From JACDAE01 sp963717195 (lineage in GTDB: Bacteria; Chloroflexota; Ktedonobacteria; Ktedonobacterales; Ktedonobacteraceae), in assembly GCA_963717195.1 (NCBI GenBank), contig CAVQVR010000020.1:152730-216729 (forward strand): a stretch of 64,000 nucleotides of DNA, in the 5' to 3' direction. The notes under the pieces are model-generated. The model ran no database searches. It saw nothing but the letters and a program-made list of their open reading frames with translations, and was not told the origin of the DNA. Position 1 is the stretch's first letter. Each line of letters begins with the position of its first letter. Made by a program: the position numbers and the translations under genes. This document shows, in pieces, positions 49,521-60,572 of this stretch.

Positions 49521-52514
49521 TTGATAAACAATGAGTCACATCCCTCATGCCGCGTCTTTATCAGCCATAGCTCTAAGGATGTCGAATTCAGCACACAATT
49601 GGCAGAAAACCTGCGAGAAGCACTCGGTCAATTCCGTCTGGTACGATAGCGGGTTGCGTGCAGGTGACCGCTGGTGGCGCAGCATACAAGACGAACTGGC
49701 ACTCTGTGATGTATTTATCTTGATCATCTCGCCCGCCTCAATGGAATCAGAATGGGTGCAACGTGAATATGAGATGGCCCTTCGAGACAAGAAACGCATT
49801 ATACCATTACTCTATTGCGAGACTAAAAATATCTGGCATGATCTCAAAGGCATACATCATATTTCATTTACTGACCCCGAAAGATACGAAAGCGCCTTTT
49901 TAAAACTGTTGCAAGGCTTACCAGTTTTAAAAGCTAAGGACAGTTATAATGCACCCGCAGAAGGTGATCTGAAAAATATTCTTACTACAATTCAGACAGA
50001 TTTTGTAGCCCAAATTTGGGGTAAACTCATCATTGAAATAGAAGAACTAAAGCAACTAAGCCCGGAGAGCATTACACCTCTTATTTACTACCAACAAGGA
50101 AAAGCCTTTCTCGCCCTCGATCATAAATCTGACGCCATTGACGCTCTGGAAAAAGCTCATGCAATGGAGGGAGATGAGACGCAACGCCTTACCATATTGA
50201 CAGAACTGATACCTGTTCTTGCTTCACTTAAACAATGGGCCGCAATCGAAAAAAGTACCGCAATCGCGTTGAAATTATCTCCTAAGGATCGCAGGTTTCT
50301 CTCCCATAGACGAGACGCTCTCCTGGTGATACTGAAATCGACCAGCGATAGAAAACAGTCCCTCAAGCTCCTCTACGATCTATGTGCTACCCTTGCTTTA
50401 CTCGGTCGCTGGAACGATATACTGCTCTATACTAATGACGCGCTGCAGTTGGCCCCTGGTAACCCTGAGTTTCTCATTCAACGGCGTGATGCCCTGTATG
50501 GCCTGCTCAATAATCATAAACGCCGCATTGAGTTCCTGCAAGAGCTATGTTCCATCCTGGCTGCGTTTGAGCAATGGAACGATATACTTAAATACACTGA
50601 AGATGCGCTCCATTGGGTGCCCGATGATCATCACTTTCTCACCCTACGACGCGACGTACTGGAGCGATTGCTCCTTGATGCGCATGACCAGGAGCAGCGC
50701 CTCAGATTGCTACGCGAACTGTGCCCCGTTCTTGTTTCGCTTGGTCAATGGGATGATATGCTTCTCTATAGCCAGAAGGCGTTACAGTTAGCACCTGCTG
50801 ACTCTCATCTTCTCATACAACGACGCGATGTATTAAATCGGTTACTCTCGGACGTGCATTATCAAGAACAGTATCTCACGTTGCGACGTGAGTTATGTTT
50901 GGTCCTTGCCGCGTTGGGTCAATGGGAAGAGGTATTGCAATGCGCTACTAAAGTACGGCAGGCGAGTTTAAAGAGTACGACATCATAAAACTACAAAATC
51001 ATGCGCGTATTCACCAGGGAGCACTCAAGGTTTCTGCCACATATGACCGGTTTTTCGATTGGACAAGAGTCTGTGCTGCTTATTGGGGAAGGTTTGTCCA
51101 AAATTTGTTGGGTGGTTTGCAACAATTAATGAGGCGCAGGTGGGTTATACGGGCTTCTTCCATTCTTCTTGTCCTGGTTCTCGTCGGTTCAGTGCTCGTT
51201 TTTTTACGACCGATACTCTCATCATCAGCATCATCCCCGCTGGTTATCAAGATCGGTGTGAGTGTACCGGGGAGTGGTGATAGCAAGGATAATGGGTTGC
51301 CCATTGAGCAGGGGGTAGACCTGGCTATGCAAAATGCCAGCATTCCTGGTTATAAACTGGTGCTTGATTTTCAGGATGAAGTACCTGCTGGCAGTTTCTC
51401 GCCTGACCCGGTCAAGGCAAAGAAAAATATGCAAAGTTTTATTGGTGATGCGCAGGTTGCAGGGATCGTAGGGCCATACGAGAGCAGTATTGCAGAAGAG
51501 ATCATGCCTGAAGCAAACAAGGCACCTATCGCCTTGATTAGCCCATCTAATACCTATTCCTGCCTTACAAAAACCATCAGTGGAGAGGGATGTACCAGTA
51601 AAAATAATCTCCTTCCAATGGTGCGCCCTACTGGAAACGTAACCTACTTTCGCCTTGCGCCGACCGATGATTATCAGGGTCCCGCAATTGCTGACTACCT
51701 CTTTAAACATTTGAAGCCCAGAACCAGAACTGCCACCGCGTATGTGATAGATGATGGCGAGGTGTACGGTATAGGGTTAGCCACATCCTTCATGAACGAA
51801 TGGCAGCAGCTCAAAGGGAGCGTGATCTCTTATAAACACGATGCAAACATCAGTGATTACCCATCTTTAGTACAGGCCATGACCGCACACCCTCCCGATG
51901 TCGTTTTCTTCGCTGGCCGAACTGACCTTGGAGCGGAAGATTTTTATGAGCAAATGAAGTTTAACCCTGCATTGCAACAGACTCTCTATGCAGGAGGAAG
52001 TGGTCTTGTGAGTCCCCCTGACTTTACTACAATCGTGAGTCCCATTGTTAATCCCATCTATGCTTCTTTTCCTTTCGCGGATGTTGAAAACCTACCAAAG
52101 ACCGCAAATTTTAGAGTTCGCTTTGAACAGGTGGAGGGTACAAGCGATTACGGAAGATACACCGCTCCTGGCTATGATAGCGCTAATATATTGATTCAGG
52201 CTATCAAGACAGTGCTTAAACAAGGTGTACTTCCACCGAAGAATGCGGGTGATGCCAGAGGTGCTAAAGCGTTTCGCCAGGCCGTTATCGATGCTATTCA
52301 ACACATCTCTTATAATGGTATTACAGGCCCTATCTCATTTGATGCCAATGGTGACACGACAAATCGAGCTCTCACCATTTACGATGTTGCTGATGTGAAT
52401 GGACAGCCATACTGGAAGTGTCTTGAACAGGTAACAATCAACAGTCCTTCTACGGTAAAATGGCTTAGTAATCAAAAGTCTAATACGAATATGTGCCCTC
52501 TTGAGGTACAATAA
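49521..52514 (+). CDS. TIR-TPR-TM-periplasmic binding protein fusion (two indels)
   Basis: About 998 residues after repairing two indels with help of the second copy at 60573-63564. Start TTG 49521 with GGGAGG 6 nt upstream. Residues 1-125: TIR domain (CRVFISHSSKDVEFSTQLAE, WYDSGLRAGDRWWRSIQDEL, ISPASMESEWVQREYEMAL, including the candidate NADase Glu). About 190-490: TPR-like repeats (GRWNDILLYTNDALQLAPGN, GQWDDMLLYSQKALQLAPAD). Near 535-560: one membrane helix (ASSILLVLVLVGSVLVFL). Rest: a type 1 periplasmic-binding domain (IKIGVSVPGSGD, IVGPYESSIAEEIMPEA, ALISPSNTY, DDGEVYGIGLA). Indels: near 49627 (copy 2 has 2 more bases) and near 50966 (copy 2 has 1 more). From there the frame is open through to 52514. 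Predicted topology: TIR inside, ligand domain outside. Confidence 0.7.
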
Positions 52515-52554
52515 TGAAATAGCCTATCTTCCAAAGTAAAGTGAGAGCAAGAAC

Positions 52555-53776
52555 ATGAGTGCTACAGTACATGAAGTCGTTGAATTAACCGGTCACATTA
52601 TCAATTCCTGGACCTTACCGCGTGCGTGGGATATCATCATGGATCGCGGCGGTAACTTTGAGGTCGAGGAGATGCACGTCGGCAGGCACAAAACCGAGGG
52701 AAGCTATGTGCGCCTCAAAATCCTGGCACCCGATAGCGAGGTACTCGACCTCATCCTGACAGAATTACAGCAGATTGGTGCTGTTCTCGCTCATGCTCAG
52801 GATGCCCAGACCGCCGTTGTTGAGCGGGATGGGGTCTTGCCTGAGAAGTTTTACTCAACCACAAATCTCCCTACCCAGGTGCGCGTCAACGGGCGCTGGG
52901 GTCGAGGTTGAAAATATCGAGATGGACGTTGCCGTTGTTATTGATCGAGGGGCAGGACGTGCCTGGTGCATGCCAATGCACGATGTACAGGTGGGCAATA
53001 ATGTTGTGATCGGGCACGAAGGTATTCGCGTGCAGCCCTTTGAGCGTGATCGTAATCGCGAGGCTTTTGCATTTATGCAAAGCAATGTCTCCTCAGAAAA
53101 GGTCAAGGTGCTGGCGATCCATGAGATTGCCAACCAGATGCGTGAGACACGTGCTCGCAATGGCAAAATCCTCTTCGTCCTGGGTCCAGCCGTTATCCAC
53201 ACCGGTGCGGGCCGCTACGTAGCAGAACTATTGCGCCGTGGTTATGTGCAGGTCATCTTCGGCGGCAATGCTATTGTGACGCACGATGTTGAGTCCGCGC
53301 TCTTCGGCACCTCGCTCGGTGTTGATCTGCGTAGCGGTGAACAGGTCGAAGGTGGCCATCGCAATCACCTGCGGGCCATCAATGCTATTCGTGGCGCGGG
53401 TTCTCTAGAGAAAGCCATTGAAACAGGATTGCTACACGATGGGATCACCTATGAAGCCCTCAAGCGCAATATTCCCCTTGTGCTGGCGGGTTCTATTCGT
53501 GACGATGGTCCTATGCCCGGCGTCATCACTGATATGCAAGAGGCCCAGCATCGTATGCGCGAAGAAGTCCAGGGTGTCGAAATGGCCCTGATGATTGCCT
53601 CAATGTTGCACGCCATCGCTACTGGCAACCTCCTACCCTCCTGGGTACGTACCGTTGTCGTCGATATCAATCCAGCGGTCGTGACCAAACTTGCCGACCG
53701 TGGCAGCTTCCAGGCAGCCGGACTGGTCACCGATGCGGAACTATTCTTGCGCGAGTTGCTTGAAGCATTATCATAG
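52555..53776 (+). CDS. LOR/SDH-type (TIGR00300) ornithine cyclodeaminase-like enzyme, one frameshift
   Basis: 406 residues after removing one G from the GGGG at about 52900; the second copy reads GGG there and is open. N-terminal LOR/SDH domain (VVELTGHIINSWTLPRAWDI, GNFEVEEMHVGRHKTEGSYV) and a C-terminal Rossmann domain with NGKILFVLGPAVIHTGAGRY, VIFGGNAIVTHDVESALFGT, VLAGSIRDDGPMPGVITDM and VVVDINPAVVTKLADRG. The family includes archaeal ornithine cyclodeaminase and the C-terminal part of cyanobacterial arginine-degrading enzymes; it likely makes proline from ornithine with recycled NAD. Follows the TIR gene by 40 nt. Confidence 0.75.
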
Positions 53777-53872
53777 AAATACACCAAAACCGTAGGGAAG
53801 CGATAAAGCTGATCCCTACGGCGCCTGGCGCAATTGGAGCAAGTAAAAGATAAAAATATTGCGGGACATTTC

Positions 53873-55519
53873 ATGAAGTTAATCGCAACCTATCAGAAAC
53901 TTCGTGGAGGATATTACACTCCAAAACCAATTGCAGACTTTCTCGCCCGTTGGGCAATTCAGACGCCCACCTCCCAGGTATTGGAACCAAGTTGTGGCGA
54001 TGGTGCTTTACTGCAAGCAGCTACTGAAACGCTTGGGGAACTGGGAGCAAATAATAATGCGCTCATACATCTTCTCCATGGCATTGAATTTGATCCAATA
54101 GAAGCTCGCAAAGCTGGAGACAATATAGACGTTCTTACAGGTCTGACATCAACTATCGCGATTCACAATGGGGACTTCTTTGCTTACTGCCACACTCACC
54201 TGTCTGATAAACGTTATTTCGATGCTATAATTGGTAATCCTCCGTTCATTCGCTATCAGAATTTTCCTGAAGAGCAGCGCAATAGTGCATTTTACCTTAT
54301 GCAGAGTGCAGGTCTGCATCCGACACGACTCACCAATGCCTGGGTTCCATTCCTCGTAGCATCAACTTTGTTATTGAAAGAGAATGGGCGATTGGCAATG
54401 GTGATTCCTGCCGAGCTGCTCCAGGTCAACTATGCTGCTGAGTTACGGTATTTTCTCAGCAAATACTACCGTTCCATTGCGCTTATCACGTTCAAAAAGT
54501 TGGTATTTGAGGGCCTTCAGCAGGAAGTTGTATTATTTCTCGGTGAAAGAAATGGCGGAGAACACACAGGCATCAGAACGCTCGAACTTGAGGATATGAG
54601 CGATCTGGCCACCTATGATCATATGTTGCTTGCGAGCGCCAGGGCGAAGGAGATGGACCATTCTACTGAGAAATGGACAATGTATTTTCTTGCCGAGGAA
54701 GAACTTCAGCTTCTGCGTATGCTAAAAGATCATCCGGGGCTGACCATCGGAGCTCATGTTATTGATGTTGATGTCGGCATTGTCACGGGCATGAACGAGT
54801 TCTTTGTCCTCACAGAGCAGCAGGTTGCACAACATCGACTTCAGCCATACACCCAACGCATTGTTGGACGTTCGGCCCATGTAGCGGGTGTTCTTTTCTC
54901 TGAAACAGATTGGATGACCAATACTGCAAACCAGTTGCCAACCTTTCTGCTAAACCCCCTGCCATGCCGTTTTACGACCTGCCCACTGAATTGAAAACGT
55001 ATATTTCTGCTGGAGAAGCAAGAGGATGGCATACTGGCTACAAATGCAGGATTTCGGAATTCATGGTACGTTGTTCCATCGCCATGGACGCCTCAAGCCT
55101 TTATGCTGCGACAGGTACACCTGTTCCCCAAAATTATTCTTAACGCTACCGAAGCAACCTGTACCGACACTATTCATCGCGTGAAATTGAGGAATGGCAT
55201 TCCCGCCAGGACGGTTGCTGCGGCATTTCTTAATTCGCTTACCTTTGCCTTTTCCGAGATTATTGGTAGGAGCTATGGTGGTGGCGTACTTGAGCTTGAA
55301 CCAAAAGAAGCTGAGAAATTGCCTTTTCCGCTCAAGGGGGCTGATGAGCTAGATATGGATGAGCTGGATAGGCTGATACGGGCGGGGGAGGTATATGCTG
55401 TCCTTGATATAACTGATGAGATACTGTTACGGCAAGGCATGGGTCTGAGTCGTGAGGAAACGCAACGCTTGCGTACAATATGGGAGAAATTACGAGATCG
55501 ACGCGTGAATAGGAAATAG
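53873..55519 (+). CDS. N6-adenine DNA methyltransferase (Eco57I/TaqI-like), frameshifted
   Basis: About 550 residues joined. Motif I VLEPSCGDGALLQAATETL; FDPIEARKAGDNIDV; catalytic motif IV IIGNPPFIRYQNF; then VIPAELLQVNYAAELRYF and VFEGLQQEVVLFLG. The C-terminal specificity part (IVTGMNEFFVLTEQQVAQHR, DLPTELKTYISAGEARGW, LRQVHLFPKIILNATEATCT, RTVAAAFLNSLTFAFSEIIG) is read in three frames with breaks near 54955 and 55050-55100; copy 2 reads through the first one. ATG 53873 is preferred to TTG 53834. No matching restriction gene is adjacent, so it may be an orphan or a combined RM enzyme without visible nuclease. Confidence 0.75.
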
Positions 55520-55526
55520 GCATCTT

Positions 55527-56228
55527 CTACGTTGGCACAGTGTGGGTATTAATGTGCTCTTCGAAGAAATTCAGGACGCGCTGCCATGAATTGCGTGCGG
55601 CAGTTTCTGCATAACTGCGTCCCTGATCGTTGAAGAAGGAGTGGCGTGTGTTGGGATAAATTTTGATATCGTGAGGGATATTGTAGCGGTCCAGTTCGCC
55701 ATCCAGTTTCTGGCCAGTACTGGCCGTAAAATCTTTGTCTGGATAGGAGCCCACGACGGGACACGCACGCGCGACAGCTTCTAGTGGGCGTGGATTGGAA
55801 GCATAATAGGGAGCGATGGCCTTGAGCCGATTATCGCTACAGGACCAGGCAATAGCGAAACCACCACCCATGCAGAAGCCAATTGCCCCCAGGCGTTCTG
55901 CATCTACGTCTGGTTGTTCGGCGAGAAAAGTCAACGCATCTTTGAGGTTCTCAATACTACCATTTTTGAGCGGATTGAGCATCATCTGGCCTATAAAGCG
56001 GAACATGCAGATCGCACGGTTGCGGCCAGCAAAGAGATCAACTGCCAATGCGACGTATCCCTCTGCTGCGAAGCGGCGAGCGATATCTTTGATGTTATCG
56101 TTAAGACCAAATATTTCGTGGATGACAACCACGGCGGGGAAGGGACCATCACCTTCTGGCTGTGCCAGGTATCCCTCGAAGGTGATATTTCCAGAATGAA
56201 TTGTTACGATCTGTTCTGTTTGCGTCAT
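55527..56228 (-). CDS. Dienelactone hydrolase family protein
   Basis: 233-residue cytoplasmic alpha/beta hydrolase. Catalytic triad Cys in GAIGFCMGGGFAIA, Asp in GSYPDKDFTAST, His in NTRHSFFNDQGRSY; oxyanion region VVVIHEIFGLNDNIKD. Full length for the family, no signal peptide. Convergent with the methyltransferase gene. The same gene is repeated, inverted, at 56859-57560. 56229-56399 contains no gene. Confidence 0.88.
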   Translation of the reverse strand: MTQTEQIVTIHSGNITFEGYLAQPEGDGPFPAVVVIHEIFGLNDNIKDIARRFAAEGYVALAVDLFAGRNRAICMFRFIGQMMLNPLKNGSIENLKDALTFLAEQPDVDAERLGAIGFCMGGGFAIAWSCSDNRLKAIAPYYASNPRPLEAVARACPVVGSYPDKDFTASTGQKLDGELDRYNIPHDIKIYPNTRHSFFNDQGRSYAETAARNSWQRVLNFFEEHINTHTVPT

Positions 56229-56480
56229 TTATTAGCCCTTACGGATTAACTAATGGGCAGTAGTTAGAGTGTTGTAGAGGTTCTAACATTCTTTAATCTG
56301 CACCATATGATGAATGCTGGGTTTCTGCTCCATCAGGGGTAGGGGACTAATGTCTTTGACGCCTGGGTACTGGCCATTTGTTCCCCTGTTGAGAGTTAAT
56401 AATAGCAGCTAATGGGGTTGCCTATCAAATGTTTGGGTAAGAAAACGAACTGGGTAGAAGCACGAATGATGGTCATGAAG

Positions 56481-56617
<137 letters not shown>

Positions 56618-56858
56618 CATGACCATCATTCGTGCTTCTACCCAGTTCGTTTCTTTACCCAAACATTTGATAGGCAACCCCATTAGCTGCTATTATTAAC
56701 TCTGACAGGGGAAAACGATGGTACCAGGCGTAGAGGCGTCACCTGCTACCCCTGATGGACGGAGACCCAACATTCATCATATGGTGCAGATTAAAGAATG
56801 TTAGAACCTCTACAACACTCTAACTACTGCCCATTAGTAAATCCGTAAGGGCTAATAA

Positions 56859-57560
56859 ATGACGCAAACAGAACAGATCGTAACAATTCATTCTGGAAAT
56901 ATCACCTTCGAGGGATACCTGGCACAGCCAGAAGGTGATGGTCCCTTCCCCGCCGTGGTTGTCATCCACGAAATATTTGGTCTTAACGATAACATCAAAG
57001 ATATCGCTCGCCGCTTCGCAGCAGAGGGATACGTCGCATTGGCAGTTGATCTCTTTGCTGGCCGCAACCGTGCGATCTGCATGTTCCGCTTTATAGGCCA
57101 GATGATGCTCAATCCGCTCAAAAATGGTAGTATTGAGAACCTCAAAGATGCGTTGACTTTTCTCGCCGAACAACCAGACGTAGATGCAGAACGCCTGGGG
57201 GCAATTGGCTTCTGCATGGGTGGTGGTTTCGCTATTGCCTGGTCCTGTAGCGATAATCGGCTCAAGGCCATCGCTCCCTATTATGCTTCCAATCCACGCC
57301 CACTAGAAGCTGTCGCGCGTGCGTGTCCCGTCGTGGGCTCCTATCCAGACAAAGATTTTACGGCCAGTACTGGCCAGAAACTGGATGGCGAACTGGACCG
57401 CTACAATATCCCTCACGATATCAAAATTTATCCCAACACACGCCACTCCTTCTTCAACGATCAGGGACGCAGTTATGCAGAAACTGCCGCACGCGATTTA
57501 TGGCAGCGCGTCCTGAATTTCTTCGAAGAGCACATTAATACCCACACTGTGCCAACGTAG
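56859..57560 (+). CDS. Dienelactone hydrolase, second copy
   Basis: Identical in motifs and length to 55527-56228; one difference in the C-terminal region (ARDLWQR against ARNSWQR). Probably the same physical gene. Confidence 0.6.
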   Translation: MTQTEQIVTIHSGNITFEGYLAQPEGDGPFPAVVVIHEIFGLNDNIKDIARRFAAEGYVALAVDLFAGRNRAICMFRFIGQMMLNPLKNGSIENLKDALTFLAEQPDVDAERLGAIGFCMGGGFAIAWSCSDNRLKAIAPYYASNPRPLEAVARACPVVGSYPDKDFTASTGQKLDGELDRYNIPHDIKIYPNTRHSFFNDQGRSYAETAARDLWQRVLNFFEEHINTHTVPT

Positions 57561-57567
57561 AAGATGC

Positions 57568-59214
57568 CTATTTCCTATTCACGCGTCGATCTCGTAATTT
57601 CTCCCATATTGTACGCAAGCGTTGCGTTTCCTCACGACTCAGACCCATGCCTTGCCGTAACAGTATCTCATCAGTTATATCAAGGACAGCATATACCTCC
57701 CCCGCCCGTATCAGCCTATCCAGCTCATCCATATCTAGCTCATCAGCCCCCTTGAGCGGAAAAGGCAATTTCTCAAGCTTCTTTTGGTTCAAGCTCAAGT
57801 ACGCCACCACCATAGCTCCTACCAATAATCTCGGAAAAGGCAAAGGTAAGCGAATTAAGAAATGCCGCAGCAACCGTCCTGGCGGGAATGCCATTCCTCA
57901 ATTTCACGCGATGAATAGTGTCGGTACAGGTTGCTTCGGTAGCGTTAAGAATAATTTTGGGGAACAGGTGTACCTGTCGCAGCATAAAGGCTTGAGGCGT
58001 CCATGGCGATGGAACAACGTACCATGGATTCGAATCCTGCATTTGTAGCCAGTATGCCATCCTCTTGCTTCTCCAGCAGAAATATACGTTTTCAATTCAG
58101 TGGGCAGGTCGTAAAACGGCATGGCAGGGGGTTTTAGCAGAAAGGTTGGCAACTGGTTTGCAGTATTGGTCATCCAATCTGTTTCAGAGAAAAGAACACC
58201 CGCTACATGGGCCGAACGTCCAACAATGCGTTGGGTGTATGGCTGAAGTCGATGTTGTGCAACCTGCTGCTCTGTGAGGACAAAAAACTTGTTCATGCCC
58301 GTGACAATGCCGACATCAACATCAATAACATGAGCTCCGATGGTCAGCCCCGGATGATCTTTTAGCATACGCAGAAGCTGAAGTTCTTCCTCGGCAAGAA
58401 AATACATTGTCCATTTCTCAGTAGAATGGTCCATCTCCTTCGCCCTGGCGCTCGCAAGCAACATATGATCATAGGTGGCCAGATCGCTCATATCCTCAAG
58501 TTCGAGCGTTCTGATGCCTGTGTGTTCTCCGCCATTTCTTTCACCGAGAAATAATACAACTTCCTGCTGAAGGCCCTCAAATACCAACTTTTTGAACGTG
58601 ATAAGCGCAATGGAACGGTAGTATTTGCTGAGAAAATACCGTAACTCAGCAGCATAGTTGACCTGGAGCAGCTCGGCAGGAATCACCATTGCCAATCGCC
58701 CATTCTCTTTCAATAACAAAGTTGATGCTACGAGGAATGGAACCCAGGCATTGGTGAGTCGTGTCGGATGCAGACCTGCACTCTGCATAAGGTAAAATGC
58801 ACTATTGCGCTGCTCTTCAGGAAAATTCTGATAGCGAATGAACGGAGGATTACCAATTATAGCATCGAAATAACGTTTATCAGACAGGTGAGTGTGGCAG
58901 TAAGCAAAGAAGTCCCCATTGTGAATCGCGATAGTTGATGTCAGACCTGTAAGAACGTCTATATTGTCTCCAGCTTTGCGAGCTTCTATTGGATCAAATT
59001 CAATGCCATGGAGAAGATGTATGAGCGCATTATTATTTGCTCCCAGTTCCCCAAGCGTTTCAGTAGCTGCTTGCAGTAAAGCACCATCGCCACAACTTGG
59101 TTCCAATACCTGGGAGGTGGGCGTCTGAATTGCCCAACGGGCGAGAAAGTCTGCAATTGGTTTTGGAGTGTAATATCCTCCACGAAGTTTCTGATAGGTT
59201 GCGATTAACTTCAT
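57568..59214 (-). CDS. N6-adenine DNA methyltransferase, second copy, frameshifted
   Basis: Mirror of 53873-55519. This arm stays in frame across LPTFLLKPPAMPFYDLPTEL, showing that the 54955 break is an error. It then breaks near 58030 and again near 57780. The two arms together support a continuous gene. Confidence 0.6.
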
Positions 59215-59310
59215 GAAATGTCCCGCAATATTTTTATCTTTTACTTGCTCCAATTGCGCCAGGCGCCGTAGGGATCAGCTTTATCGCTTCCCTACGGTTT
59301 TGGTGTATTT

Positions 59311-60532
59311 CTATGATAATGCTTCAAGCAACTCGCGCAAGAATAGTTCCGCATCGGTGACCAGTCCGGCTGCCTGGAAGCTGCCACGGTCGGCAAGTTT
59401 GGTCACGACCGCTGGATTGATATCGACGACAACGGTACGTACCCAGGAGGGTAGGAGGTTGCCAGTAGCGATGGCGTGCAACATTGAGGCAATCATCAGG
59501 GCCATTTCGACACCCTGGACTTCTTCGCGCATACGATGCTGGGCCTCTTGCATATCAGTGATGACGCCGGGCATAGGACCATCGTCACGAATAGAACCCG
59601 CCAGCACAAGGGGAATATTGCGCTTGAGGGCTTCATAGGTGATCCCATCGTGTAGCAATCCTGTTTCAATGGCTTTCTCTAGAGAACCCGCGCCACGAAT
59701 AGCATTGATGGCCCGCAGGTGATTGCGATGGCCACCTTCGACCTGTTCACCGCTACGCAGATCAACACCGAGCGAGGTGCCGAAGAGCGCGGACTCAACA
59801 TCGTGCGTCACAATAGCATTGCCGCCGAAGATGACCTGCACATAACCACGGCGCAATAGTTCTGCTACGTAGCGGCCCGCACCGGTGTGGATAACGGCTG
59901 GACCCAGGACGAAGAGGATTTTGCCATTGCGAGCACGTGTCTCACGCATCTGGTTGGCAATCTCATGGATCGCCAGCACCTTGACCTTTTCTGAGGAGAC
60001 ATTGCTTTGCATAAATGCGAAAGCCTCGCGATTACGATCACGCTCAAAGGGCTGCACGCGAATACCTTCGTGCCCGATCACAACATTATTGCCCACCTGT
60101 ACATCGTGCATTGGCATGCACCAGGCACGTCCTGCCCCTCGATCAATAACAACGGCAACGTCCATCTCGATATTTTCAACCTCGACCCAGTGCCCGTTGA
60201 CGCGCACCTGGGTAGGGAGATTTGTGGTTGAGTAAAACTTCTCAGGCAGAACCCCATCCCGCTCAACAACGGCGGTCTGGGCATCCTGAGCATGAGCGAG
60301 AACAGCACCAATCTGCTGTAATTCTGTCAGGATGAGGTCGAGTACCTCGCTATCGGGTGCCAGTATTTTGAGGCGCACATAGCTTCCCTCGGTTTTGTGC
60401 CTGCCGACGTGCATCTCCTCGACCTCAAAGTTACCGCCGCGATCCATGATGATATCCCACGCACGCGGTAAGGTCCAGGAATTGATAATGTGACCGGTCA
60501 ATCAACTATCTTCATGTACTGTAACAATTCAT
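59311..60532 (-). CDS. LOR/SDH-type enzyme, second copy
   Basis: Mirror of 52555-53776. Open in one frame from 60501 down to 59311 (including NGHWVEVENIEMDV, broken in the other arm). Its first codons are damaged near 60505-60530, where the other arm is intact. Confidence 0.65.
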
Positions 60533-60572
60533 GTTCTTGCTCTCACTTTACTTTGGAAGATAGGCTATTTCA

